From contig NZ_FOOX01000018.1 of assembly GCF_900113335.1 (NCBI RefSeq), positions 1 through 64,000 on the forward strand: a DNA stretch of 64,000 nucleotides, read 5' to 3'. The stretch comes from Desulfotruncus arcticus DSM 17038 (GTDB lineage Bacteria; Bacillota; Desulfotomaculia; Desulfotomaculales; Desulfallaceae). The position numbers and the translations under genes were made by a program. Positions within the stretch are counted from its first letter, which is position 1, and every line of letters starts with the position of its first letter. The notes beneath the pieces were generated by a model. The model was not told the DNA's origin and did no database searches. It worked only from the letters and a program-made list of their open reading frames with translations. Below, piece by piece: positions 16,199 through 24,149 of this stretch.

Positions 16199-17365
16199 TT
16201 ATCTCCTTAAAATAATGTTCACTATGGTACCGGCATCCCCACCCAAGGTATCCGTCATGCCGGTTTTCGCACCTTCAACCTGCCTTTGCCCACATTCTCC
16301 CCGGAGCTGCTTAACAATTTCATATACCTGCGCGGCACCAGTGGCTCCAATTGGGTGCCCCTTGGCTTTCAGCCCGCCTGACGGATTGATCGGTATTCTC
16401 CCGCCAATTTTGGTTTCACCTGTTTCCAAGGCTTGACTGCCTGTGCCGAATTTGAAAAATCCAAGACATTCACTGGCAACTATTTCAGCTATGGTGAAAC
16501 AATCATGAAGTTCGCAGACATCGATATCTTGGGGTCCCAATCCCGCCATCGCATAAGCCTGCTGCGCCGAGGCAACCCGGGATTTCATGACCGTAAAGTC
16601 TTTTTGTCTGCTTAAAGAGCCAGCTGAACCCTGCCCGGTACCAAGTATATAAACCGGTTTTTTAACCATTTTTTTAGCTTTTTCCTCGGTTGTAAGGATT
16701 AATGCCGCAGCACCGTCTGAAAACGGGCAGCAGTCAAAAAGCTGCAGGGGATCACAAACCATGAGGCTGTTTAAAACAGTGTCTACGGTTATTTCTTTTC
16801 TGAACTGCGCCAATGGATTATTGATGCCGTTTTGATGGTTTTTTACAGCTACCAGAGCCATTCTCTCTTTAAGTGCAGGTAATGGAATACGGTACTTCAC
16901 GGAATACATGTGGGCCATCATGCCAAAAACTGCCGGAAAGGTCAGCCCGCAAAACTCTTCATACCTGCTGTCTGTTGCCATGGCAAAGGTTCTGGTGGCC
17001 AGGGGGGTGCCCATGTGCATTATTTTTTCAACGCCTCCGACAAGAACCGTATCGTAAAACCCCGAGGCTACCCACATAAAAGCGTCTCTGACGGCAACTG
17101 AAGCGGTGGCGCACGCACCTTCAAATCTGGTAGCCGGGGTTCCGTGCGACAAGCCTAATTCACAAGCTATAAATCCAGCTATATTGGCTTGCCCTTCGGC
17201 GAAATCCCCAAGGCAGTTGCCGATAAATAAAGCCTGTATATCCGCAGGCTTGATGTTGGAATCATTAATTGCTTCCCACGCCGCCTCAGAAAACAGTTCC
17301 ACCAGGCTTTTATCCGTAGGACCGAACTTGGTCATTCCCACCCCGGCGACAGCAACCTTTCTCAT
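16199..17365 (-). CDS. SCP-x-type thiolase / acetyl-CoA acetyltransferase
   Basis: A 388-residue non-decarboxylating thiolase of the lipid-transfer-protein/SCP-x group. It has the nucleophile Cys in EGACATAS, HDCF in place of NEAF, and GHPIGATG with the active His. The C-terminal Cys loop is replaced by a glycine-rich TLGGDAG. These features match BbsB and archaeal thiolases that need a DUF35 partner, which is the next gene. It can cleave or condense 3-oxoacyl-CoA, including bulky or branched ones. SD GGGAGTGAG precedes the ATG. Confidence 0.9.
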   Translation of the reverse strand: MRKVAVAGVGMTKFGPTDKSLVELFSEAAWEAINDSNIKPADIQALFIGNCLGDFAEGQANIAGFIACELGLSHGTPATRFEGACATASVAVRDAFMWVASGFYDTVLVGGVEKIMHMGTPLATRTFAMATDSRYEEFCGLTFPAVFGMMAHMYSVKYRIPLPALKERMALVAVKNHQNGINNPLAQFRKEITVDTVLNSLMVCDPLQLFDCCPFSDGAAALILTTEEKAKKMVKKPVYILGTGQGSAGSLSRQKDFTVMKSRVASAQQAYAMAGLGPQDIDVCELHDCFTIAEIVASECLGFFKFGTGSQALETGETKIGGRIPINPSGGLKAKGHPIGATGAAQVYEIVKQLRGECGQRQVEGAKTGMTDTLGGDAGTIVNIILRR

Positions 17366-17429
17366 TTCAACTCACTCCCATAGTTTTTAATGTGTTGAAT
17401 CTGCCAGTTCGTTTATGACTAATGTTTAT

Positions 17430-18212
17430 TTATTTAGTAAAAACCGGCTTGCGCTTTTCCAGGAAAGCTCTTACACCCTCCTGGTGTTCTATTGTCTGCA
17501 TACAAAGTCCCTGGGCATAAGCTTCGTACTCAAGTGCACTTCGCAAATCCAACCACAAGCTCCGGTTCATCAAAACCTTGACCAGGCCGATTTGCCGGGA
17601 AGGCCTGCTTGATATCTCCCTGGCCATTTCCAGGACAGCCGGGTCCAGATTTTCCGGCGGCACAACCCTGTTGATCAAACCCATGGATGCAGCTTCTTCG
17701 GCTGTTATCTTTCTGCCGGTTAACGCTAACTCCTTTGCCCTTGGAAGTCCCAGGATCCTGGGCAGAAAAAAAGTGCCCCCGGCATCAGGAACCAGCCCCA
17801 CGGGTAAAAAAGCCTCTGCAAAAACGGCTTTACTGGAAGCAAATATCAGGTCCGTGGCGAAACAAAGGTTGCATCCACCTCCAACGGCAAACCCGTTTAC
17901 CGCCGAAATAATGATTTTTTCCATCTCAAATATTTTTAATATCAAGCTGTTAATCAGCTGAAGATAAGATTTACCTTCCATAGTGCCCAGCCCCGCGGAT
18001 AAATACTTGATATCGCCGCCGGCCGAATAAGCTTTGCCGGTGCCGGTCAATATAATTACCCGGCAATCTTCTTTTCTCTCCAGGTTGTCCAAGCCCCGGC
18101 ACAAATCTTTAATCATTTCAGAAGTCAATGAATTCATGTTGTCAGCGCGGTTCATAATGACCTTATATACGCCTTCTTCAATATAATTAATAAGAATATT
18201 TGAATAATTCAT
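17430..18212 (-). CDS. crotonase-family enoyl-CoA hydratase/isomerase, PaaG-like
   Basis: A 260-residue crotonase with the oxyanion-hole stretches SAGGDIKYL and VGGGCNL. At the catalytic loop it has VGLVPDAGGT, with Asp in the position used by PaaG-type Delta3,Delta2 isomerases. Phe stands where true hydratases have the first catalytic Glu. An isomerase or hydratase-lyase acting on an unsaturated CoA ester is therefore more likely than a classical 2-enoyl-CoA hydratase. AGGAGG precedes the ATG. It lies between the activase genes and the SCP-x thiolase. Confidence 0.82.
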   Translation of the reverse strand: MNYSNILINYIEEGVYKVIMNRADNMNSLTSEMIKDLCRGLDNLERKEDCRVIILTGTGKAYSAGGDIKYLSAGLGTMEGKSYLQLINSLILKIFEMEKIIISAVNGFAVGGGCNLCFATDLIFASSKAVFAEAFLPVGLVPDAGGTFFLPRILGLPRAKELALTGRKITAEEAASMGLINRVVPPENLDPAVLEMAREISSRPSRQIGLVKVLMNRSLWLDLRSALEYEAYAQGLCMQTIEHQEGVRAFLEKRKPVFTK

Positions 18213-18355
18213 CCGAGGCCAACCTCCTTTGGCGCATGATCTCCTGTAATTTGTTTAAAACCTTCAATAACCTTGGTCATTAAAAGTTCACCCCAATCAA
18301 CTGCTAATGTCCGCCGGTTATGACATGAGGATTAAAAACTGTTTTTGTCACCGGT

Positions 18356-19126
18356 TCAAGTTTTCACCGAAGCCATGATTGCGGCACCAATTGCTCCGCT
18401 GATAAATGGCTCCCGATGGACTAACAGTCGTTTTCCAAGCGCTTTTTCAAGCATGGCCACCAACCCTTTATCTTTGGCACCACCTCCCGTCATGGCACAA
18501 TTTTCTTCAAGTTTTACCTTTTGAACCATGCTATAGATTTTTATGGCCATTGAATGATGCAGCCCGGCGATAATATCCTCCTTTTTAATACCTTCGGCAA
18601 TACGCGAGATGGCCTCTGTCTCGGTAAAGACCGAACAACTGGTGCCGAATCTTACCGGGTTGGTTGACATTATTGAATAATCGCCCATTTGATCGATGCT
18701 TAATCTCAAGACTTTAGCAATGATTAAAAGGGTTCTGCCGCTGCCGGCTGCACAACGGTCATTGATCACACAATCCGCGATTTTACCATGTTCGGTTAGT
18801 TTGATAACCCTCGTTGACTGGTCGCCGACTTCAATTACAATCCTCGCTGACGGGAAAAGGTATTTCATTCCCCTGGCCTGGCAGGCAACCTCGGTGTTAT
18901 AGAGGTTGGGGTAAGTCAGAAATGATGCCCCCAATCCTGTTGTCCCAATAATTCCCAGGCTGTCGTAATGCAAATTTGCCTTTGCCAAGGCCCCATCAAG
19001 CGTGTCGTGCGCAGCTTTATAAAAATTGCCGCCCACAGGTTTGGTGTAATACGCAAGTAAATTGTCACCATGCATGATTACAGCCTTGGCCATTACCGAG
19101 CCTATGTCAACACCTGCCTTGTACAT
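18356..19126 (-). CDS. ATP-dependent activase, second type (BadF/BadG/HgdC family)
   Basis: A 256-residue ASKHA ATPase opening with GVDIGSVMAKAVI. It carries the two cluster cysteines of activator proteins (DRCAAGSGR and TSCSVFTE), which hold a [4Fe-4S] cluster between two subunits. It hydrolyses ATP to push one electron from ferredoxin into a dehydratase or reductase core. Several consensus residues differ from the neighbouring activase: SGRTL for TGRFLE, and GDQST for GGQDCKG. Two unlike activases in tandem resemble the BcrAD/BzdPQ pair of class I benzoyl-CoA reductase more than a one-activator 2-hydroxyacyl-CoA dehydratase. Confidence 0.88.
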   Translation of the reverse strand: MYKAGVDIGSVMAKAVIMHGDNLLAYYTKPVGGNFYKAAHDTLDGALAKANLHYDSLGIIGTTGLGASFLTYPNLYNTEVACQARGMKYLFPSARIVIEVGDQSTRVIKLTEHGKIADCVINDRCAAGSGRTLLIIAKVLRLSIDQMGDYSIMSTNPVRFGTSCSVFTETEAISRIAEGIKKEDIIAGLHHSMAIKIYSMVQKVKLEENCAMTGGGAKDKGLVAMLEKALGKRLLVHREPFISGAIGAAIMASVKT

Positions 19127-19150
19127 GCGGCACCTCTTTTCATCCGCCGT

Positions 19151-19999
19151 TTATTCGTTTTCATTAAAAAAGGTTACTGCTTCCAGTTGCCGGCCTGACT
19201 TGACGCTCCCGATCACACCTTGATCCAGATTTTGAGCCTTTTCCCGCGCTATTATGGCTGCCCCCAGGGCGCCGGTAATTAAAGGTTCACGGGGTATTAA
19301 CACCGGAAAGCCGATCCGGTCTGCCAAGTACTTGCGCAGTCCGGCATTTTTTGCACCCCCGCCGGTCATTACAACGTCTTTTTCGATCACGATTTTACTT
19401 ACCATGGAGAAAACTCTGCCGGCCAGGGCTTTATGTAAGCCGGCCAGTATGTCCGCTACCGGAACTCCTTCTGATAAACGCAATAATATCTCCTGCTCGG
19501 CGAAAATGGTGCATGTTTTACTTATCTCCGCCGGCTCGCCGGACAGCAGCGATATCTCTCCTATGTCCCCCAATTGCAAGCCCAGTGTATCCGAGATAAT
19601 TTCCAAAAATCTACCGGTACCTGCCGCGCATTTATCGTTCATAATAAAATTGCCCGTCTTGCCGTTCTTTACTTTTATACCCTTGCAATCCTGCCCTCCT
19701 ATATCTATTACCGTTCTTACGGTGGGGAAGAGCCAATGCACCCCCCGCATGTGACAGGTTATTTCACTTATCTGGGTATCGGCAAATGGTACGTTTATAC
19801 GGCCATAACCGGTTGCAACGATATAATCCAGCCGCTGAAAATCTTCGGGGATTGGTTCCAGCGCTTTTTTCATTATTTCGTGGGCCAGTCTTCTATGTTC
19901 AGCTCCGGTTGGTTCAATAACAGTATTCAGTATTGTTTCATCTTCCATGATCACAACTTTGGTAATTGTCGACCCAATATCAATTCCGGCTATTAACAC
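19151..19999 (-). CDS. ATP-dependent activase, canonical HgdC/BcrD-like
   Basis: A 282-residue ASKHA ATPase starting at a GTG with GIDIGSTITKVVI. It has the canonical DIGGQDCKGIK loop and the cluster cysteines in DKCAAGTGRFLE and KTCTIFAEQE. It is the better conserved of the two activases and looks fully competent for ATP-driven electron transfer to the dehydratase/reductase subunits encoded just upstream. The next activase starts 24 bases downstream, so both are made from one transcript. Confidence 0.93.
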   Translation of the reverse strand: MLIAGIDIGSTITKVVIMEDETILNTVIEPTGAEHRRLAHEIMKKALEPIPEDFQRLDYIVATGYGRINVPFADTQISEITCHMRGVHWLFPTVRTVIDIGGQDCKGIKVKNGKTGNFIMNDKCAAGTGRFLEIISDTLGLQLGDIGEISLLSGEPAEISKTCTIFAEQEILLRLSEGVPVADILAGLHKALAGRVFSMVSKIVIEKDVVMTGGGAKNAGLRKYLADRIGFPVLIPREPLITGALGAAIIAREKAQNLDQGVIGSVKSGRQLEAVTFFNENE

Positions 20000-20118
20000 C
20001 TGAATCCCCTCTTCGGCAAAATAAAGGATTGGTTACTAATCAGGTAATTAGAATTCAATACTCAAAATTCAGAATACTACAAGACGATAAACCGCTGTCT
20101 CATGCTGCTCCTGTTTTT

Positions 20119-21267
20119 TTACAGACTTTCCGCAAAAGCCTGGAATCTCGTTCTTAAAGGCTCCAAAGCTGTTGTGGCATAATCCTGCTCAATCACCAGT
20201 GTCGGCAGCCCCATGCTTGCAAAATAATCCCTCACTTCGGGAATCTCATAACCGTGGATATCGCAATTACGGATGATGTTCATATATACACCGTTTACAT
20301 TCCAGTCTTGCGCCATTTTCTTAAGGTAGGCAAACCTGTTTTCCAGGTCTTCAGCCCTTGTTTTTCTGGTATCTCTGAATGTGCGGGGACATACAATCTT
20401 TTTCAGGTAACGAATGGCAAGACTCTCGAACGGGTCATCAAGCTCATCGACGTCAATCCAAAAACTCCTTGAACCGATGGCGGTATCATCAATTACTATA
20501 TTTAAATCACAGCTCTCGATCAGGTCTGTGAAAGCTACATGGTCGATTAGAGAGCCCCAGACAAGAATGCGGCCGCTTTTTTTTCGCGGACCGTCCGTTC
20601 TTTGCTTGACTTCCTCGATAACTTCTTCCAGTAACTGATTGCCGTCTTCGGGAGGTAAGCTCATAATGGACACCATAACTTTTAACATTTCCGAACCGGA
20701 TATCAGCGGCGGATCTGATTTGTTTAATCCATAAAGCCGGCGCACCAAGCTTCGCTGTTTGTTGTGGATCTTAATTGCATCCTTAATGTCGGCGATGGTC
20801 GCCTTTTTGGCGGCACTTTTTTCTAAAACTTCTTTCATATAAATGATCTGGGCTTTAAAAAAATCCAGTGCCGCGTCTCGATCCGTATGTGGCACATCCA
20901 GATAGTAAGAGCAGGGATTATTAATATAGGACCTCCATATATAACTGACCCTTTCCGCTCCATCGCACGCGTGGGCCCCGATAAAAGCATCGATGTAGTC
21001 GTATTTACCCTTGATTGCAATATCCATGATACTTCTGTAAAAGTAGCACATTACCGTGGGCAGGTAGGTATCGGCCTCGGTTAAAGGCTCATTCATATCA
21101 CCGATAATTCTGAAAGGCACATAATCCAAGGCGGTCACTAACTCCGAAGGGGGGTAACAGCAAAAATATCCCGCAGTTTTCTTCCCCGCTGCTTTAAAAC
21201 TCCTGGCCACGCTATCCCGGTTCAGGTAGATTTGCTCGGCCCTGGCCAGACCTTTGTTAGTGTTCAT
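20119..21267 (-). CDS. 2-hydroxyacyl-CoA dehydratase/benzoyl-CoA reductase subunit, HgdB/BcrC/BzdN-like
   Basis: A 382-residue D-component family protein. Near the N-terminus GYFCCYPPSELV supplies the first cluster cysteine and the shape typical of BcrC/BzdN. Further cysteines occur in AHACDGAER and IRNCDIHG. Its length equals BzdN/BcrC. The family cleaves C-OH bonds of 2-hydroxyacyl-CoA by ketyl radical chemistry or reduces aromatic rings. No obvious benzoate ring-cleavage genes lie in the window, so a dehydratase acting on a pathway 2-hydroxyacyl-CoA is favoured but not proved. SD GGGGGTATTATAG precedes the ATG. Confidence 0.88.
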   Translation of the reverse strand: MNTNKGLARAEQIYLNRDSVARSFKAAGKKTAGYFCCYPPSELVTALDYVPFRIIGDMNEPLTEADTYLPTVMCYFYRSIMDIAIKGKYDYIDAFIGAHACDGAERVSYIWRSYINNPCSYYLDVPHTDRDAALDFFKAQIIYMKEVLEKSAAKKATIADIKDAIKIHNKQRSLVRRLYGLNKSDPPLISGSEMLKVMVSIMSLPPEDGNQLLEEVIEEVKQRTDGPRKKSGRILVWGSLIDHVAFTDLIESCDLNIVIDDTAIGSRSFWIDVDELDDPFESLAIRYLKKIVCPRTFRDTRKTRAEDLENRFAYLKKMAQDWNVNGVYMNIIRNCDIHGYEIPEVRDYFASMGLPTLVIEQDYATTALEPLRTRFQAFAESL

Positions 21268-21285
21268 CTATAATACCCCCTTAGG

Positions 21286-22638
21286 CTACCATGCAAAGCC
21301 TTCTTTTTTTCTGATCTCCCGGTAGTAATCCATTGTCTCAATAAAAGCATCAATTTTTGTGTGCGCTTCCTCTTCATTAAATACCCTCAGGTCTACAATA
21401 TCCCCCTCAACAACAACTGACGGCACTTTGAATTTTTCCATTAACAAATTGCGCACATGCATCAGTGTATACGTAGCCGGGCGGCAAGACATCAGTGGGT
21501 GACAGAATAAACCGTCGACCCTGTAATCTTGAACCCACTTTAAATATGGCGCGGTAAATAGAGCCGGCTCCGTATTATGAATTCTCGCTTCGGGAACATA
21601 TTCGTGGTATTTATGATAGGAATACCTGGCTATAAGTTCCAGGGGATCTTTTATCCCCTCCTTTTCAGATTCAGGCAGAGGGCCAGGGGCGTGATAATTC
21701 CAGCTTTCAATAACAAAAGCGATGCCATGTTTCCCGGCAAATTCATCAAATATGCCGAGGGTATGCCACGGCGGCAGCTCACTAAAAGCCATCCGGTATT
21801 GCTCATTTGGAATAGCGCCTATTTGATGATCAACTTTATGTTTAACTTCCTGGTAAACCCTTTTATAAAACTCCAGGGCTTCGGGATCATCCGGCAGGTA
21901 TAGATGTGGTATCATGAGGGCCCAAAAGTCGGTATTAACGGCCGGAGAGGGTACTGCTTTCCGCAGGATATCCACTTTATGAGCCAACTCATGCGTTTTA
22001 AAAAGTGTATCCAGCCTCTCGTTAAGATTGTCCCAGTCCATTTTTTTGCCTAACAAGTTTTCCATAAAAGAAACAAACTCTTTTAGTTCCCTGACCATGA
22101 ACCGGATATTCTCTTCTTTATTATTTTTCAAAAAATATTCCGGAACACCCGTTTGAGGGAACTCCAAGGTCCATACAGGTACGTCCATATAACGGCCAAG
22201 GCTCTGGAACCATTTATACCTGGCATCACAAGCAGCCCCACAGGCTAAAAGGAAAACCGGTTTTGGCATGCCCCCGCCGGGAGCATCCTGTGGGATAACA
22301 AAGTTATTCTCTTGTAGCCTGCGGGTATAACCGATACAGTTTCTCGCGTATCCACAAGTGGTGTTGGGAATGCCGTCGCTTTCCGCATAATCAAGGTAAG
22401 GCTCCGCCTGTCTTACTGCCGCGCAAAAGGCACCGTAGTTTTCCGGGTAACAGAGTTCAACGCCCATAGCCTTTGCCAGGGTGCCACCCAGCCACCAATC
22501 AACCATTGACCAGGCCACCGGTTTTCCTTCCTCAGCGGTTGCCCGCGCACTGGCAAGAATCCTTTTGCCGAAATTGCCGGCCTCCCTGGCAGTTTGCAAC
22601 GTTTTGGCTGATGATTTTTTCTTTTTGTCTGCGACCAT
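21286..22638 (-). CDS. 2-hydroxyacyl-CoA dehydratase/benzoyl-CoA reductase subunit, HgdA/BcrB/BzdO-like
   Basis: A 450-residue partner subunit beginning with a lysine-rich segment, then GKPVAWSMVDWW. It has a PENYGAFCAA-type motif, a CGYARNCIGY motif with cluster cysteines, and late cysteines in GLFCHPLMSCR. Size and motifs equal BzdO/BcrB. It is the first gene of the dehydratase operon, behind a sigma-54-type promoter and a perfect AAAGGAGGTG ribosome site. With the 382-residue subunit and two activases it makes a complete four-gene radical dehydratase/reductase system. Confidence 0.88.
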   Translation of the reverse strand: MVADKKKKSSAKTLQTAREAGNFGKRILASARATAEEGKPVAWSMVDWWLGGTLAKAMGVELCYPENYGAFCAAVRQAEPYLDYAESDGIPNTTCGYARNCIGYTRRLQENNFVIPQDAPGGGMPKPVFLLACGAACDARYKWFQSLGRYMDVPVWTLEFPQTGVPEYFLKNNKEENIRFMVRELKEFVSFMENLLGKKMDWDNLNERLDTLFKTHELAHKVDILRKAVPSPAVNTDFWALMIPHLYLPDDPEALEFYKRVYQEVKHKVDHQIGAIPNEQYRMAFSELPPWHTLGIFDEFAGKHGIAFVIESWNYHAPGPLPESEKEGIKDPLELIARYSYHKYHEYVPEARIHNTEPALFTAPYLKWVQDYRVDGLFCHPLMSCRPATYTLMHVRNLLMEKFKVPSVVVEGDIVDLRVFNEEEAHTKIDAFIETMDYYREIRKKEGFAW

Positions 22639-22700
22639 GTTAACACCTCCTTTGAATTTTAACCTTTATTTTTAAAAGATTTTGGATTCTACCTTATCCT

Positions 22701-22717
22701 TGCATGATTCTCACCAA
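22701..22717 (-). promoter_or_regulatory. candidate sigma-54 promoter for the dehydratase operon
   Basis: On the minus strand TTGGTGAGAATCATGCA keeps GG and GC with ten bases between. Transcription would start near 22690 and give a leader of about 50 bases before the first dehydratase gene. The -24 box is less perfect than at the other sites. Confidence 0.5.
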
Positions 22718-22757
22718 ATTCAGCATTTATTTTCACCTCAAAATCATCATCCACAAT

Positions 22758-22785
22758 TTCAAATGGAGCCAAAATAAAGTATAAT
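22758..22785 (+). promoter_or_regulatory. candidate sigma-A promoter for the small plus-strand gene
   Basis: A TATAAT at 22780 is preceded 16 bases upstream by TTCAAA. The small gene with a good ribosome site starts 33 bases further down. Confidence 0.45.
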
Positions 22786-22817
22786 AATGGAAAACCACAA
22801 AAAAAGGAGTGTGTAAA

Positions 22818-23066
22818 ATGAAACATGCGGGTTTTGAAGAGCAGGCCAAAGAAATATTGATTCAGGTATTACCAGGTTGTCTAAATTACCTGGAGCAAAC
22901 CGGCGCCAATAGTCATTCAGACCTATCGATGGACGAGTTGTTAAATATCGCAACCGAAATAGAGGGGACTGAAACCGGCCATGCTTTAACTTTTTCATAT
23001 CAACTCATCAAGGCAGCTCTTGCAACTAATCAGGAGTCAGGAGTCAGAAGTCAGGAGTCAGAATAA
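22818..23066 (+). CDS. small protein of unknown function inserted between two operons
   Basis: An 82-residue acidic, helical protein starting MKHAGFEEQAKEILI, with AAGGAG well spaced before the ATG. It lies on the opposite strand to everything around it, between the dehydratase operon and the mutase/MaoC operon. Its last dozen residues (QESGVRSQESE) are encoded by a tandem GGAGTCA-type heptamer repeat, so the natural C-terminus may have been extended or replaced by repeat expansion. I do not recognise the family. It has no membrane segment and a single Cys. Confidence 0.55.
   Translation: MKHAGFEEQAKEILIQVLPGCLNYLEQTGANSHSDLSMDELLNIATEIEGTETGHALTFSYQLIKAALATNQESGVRSQESE
23032..23064 (+). repeat. 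tandem heptamer repeat (GGAGTCA/GAAGTCA)
   Basis: Four consecutive seven-base units, three GGAGTCA and one GAAGTCA, overlap the end of the small gene. Related degenerate stretches (TTCTGAATTCTGACT, AATTCTGAAT) follow in inverted form up to 23160. A similar AATTCAGAAT stretch occurs near 20070. Confidence 0.75.
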
Positions 23067-23171
23067 AAAACCGCCTGAAAACAAAAGAAATTAGGAATTA
23101 GATTGAAAAAACGGTTTATCATCTCTAATTATTCTGAATTCTGACTGCTAAATTCTGAATACTTCAAATTT

Positions 23172-23207
23172 TTATGCAGGTGTAAGTTCAGACTTATACC
23201 TGCATAA
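23172..23207. terminator. strong hairpin after the mutase/MaoC operon
   Basis: TTATGCAGGTGTAAGT and ACTTATACCTGCATAA form a 16-base stem with one G-T pair and a four-base loop, 26 bases beyond the MaoC stop. The following T-run is short, so it may be a weak terminator or an RNA 3' end protector. Confidence 0.5.
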
Positions 23208-23232
23208 GCACATGCCAAACCTGCGTATGATA

Positions 23233-23643
23233 TTATTCTTTATACATAACCAATGCTTCACCCGCTACGACTTCTTTGCCGTTTTGATTAATACAGGTAG
23301 TTTTTAAACTAATTTGTTTTTTTTCCGGGTATTTTTCCAAAACTTCAACTTCGGCGGTAATAGTATCGCCGATATATACCGGGGCACGGAAATTAAGGGA
23401 TTGGGATAAATAAACCGTCCCCGGCCCTGGTAATCTTGTACCCAACAGCGCTGAGATCAGGCCCGCTGTAAGCATTCCGTGCGCAATCCGGTTTTTAAAC
23501 ATGGTTCCGGCAGCATATACGCTATTAAAATGAACCGGGTTAAAGTCCCCGCTGATGGCCCCATAGAGAGCAATATCTGTCTCAGTTATTGTTTTAGCAA
23601 AAGATTCTTTGGCCCCAACTTGGATTAAATCATATTTACTCAA
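23233..23643 (-). CDS. MaoC-like (R)-specific enoyl-CoA hydratase
   Basis: A 136-residue hot-dog fold protein with the hydratase-2 motif GDFNPVHFN, containing the catalytic Asp and His, as in PhaJ. It starts at TTG 23643 with AGGAGG upstream. It hydrates a 2-enoyl-CoA to an (R)-3-hydroxyacyl-CoA or dehydrates in reverse. It is directly downstream of the small mutase subunit. In the pathway it could act on the unsaturated product of the radical dehydratase or on crotonyl-CoA-type intermediates. Confidence 0.88.
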   Translation of the reverse strand: MSKYDLIQVGAKESFAKTITETDIALYGAISGDFNPVHFNSVYAAGTMFKNRIAHGMLTAGLISALLGTRLPGPGTVYLSQSLNFRAPVYIGDTITAEVEVLEKYPEKKQISLKTTCINQNGKEVVAGEALVMYKE

Positions 23644-23666
23644 ATGAAAGCCTCCTAACAGGTTTT

Positions 23667-24080
23667 TTAATTAGCCATCTTTTTTTGCATAGACTCCAAT
23701 ACACCATTGACAATGGCCTCTCTTGACGCCCCGCTGGGGAACACATTATCGAAACCCATTTCTCGCAACTTGGGTATATCCTTTGGTGGAATTACTCCCC
23801 CCATAAGAAAACCAACGCTTTTATCATACTCCTTCTTTTTGGCCAAGTTCATAAGCAGCTTTCCGATACTCAAATGGGCGCCCGATAACGAGCTTACTCC
23901 GACAGCCTGAACGTCTTCATCTATGGCAATCTTTAGCGCTTCTTCCGGGGTGGCATTGCCCAGGTAAACTACCTCCATGCCGGCATCCCTAAGCATCCCG
24001 CTAACCGTTAATATTCCCCTGTTGTGAGTCTCCGGACCTAAACAGCACATCAGAACTTTAGATATTCTTTTTTGTTGCAT
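23667..24080 (-). CDS. B12-binding small subunit of acyl-CoA mutase (variant ExHxxG)
   Basis: A 137-residue Rossmann-type cobalamin-binding domain, the size of HcmB/IcmB small subunits. The histidine that replaces the lower axial ligand is present (His19) and the end GVSSLSGAHLS is typical. The family motif DxHxxG reads ETHNRG, with Glu17 for Asp, and the lysine usually four residues before that Asp is Cys13. Both residues tune the Co-His bond in methylmalonyl-CoA mutase. It is co-transcribed 69 bases after the large subunit. The substitutions are rare and suggest a separate clade. Confidence 0.9.
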   Translation of the reverse strand: MQQKRISKVLMCCLGPETHNRGILTVSGMLRDAGMEVVYLGNATPEEALKIAIDEDVQAVGVSSLSGAHLSIGKLLMNLAKKKEYDKSVGFLMGGVIPPKDIPKLREMGFDNVFPSGASREAIVNGVLESMQKKMAN

Positions 24081-24149
24081 TTGAATTCCCCCAGTGCTTT
24101 TAATCTTTATATCGTTAATAAGGTGGTAAATATAACTATGCTTATCAAA

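Noticed and set aside
16199-22638. A benzoate-degradation cluster with class I benzoyl-CoA reductase
   Set aside because: The four-gene composition fits, but no dienoyl-CoA hydratase, hydroxy-dehydrogenase or ring-hydrolase of that pathway is visible in the window; left open as an alternative, not annotated.
1-22638. Glutamate fermentation by the 2-hydroxyglutarate pathway (dehydratase plus glutaconyl-CoA decarboxylase)
   Set aside because: The carboxyltransferase has MmdA/PccB length and motifs, no 2-hydroxyglutarate dehydrogenase or CoA-transferase is present, and two activases are unusual for it.
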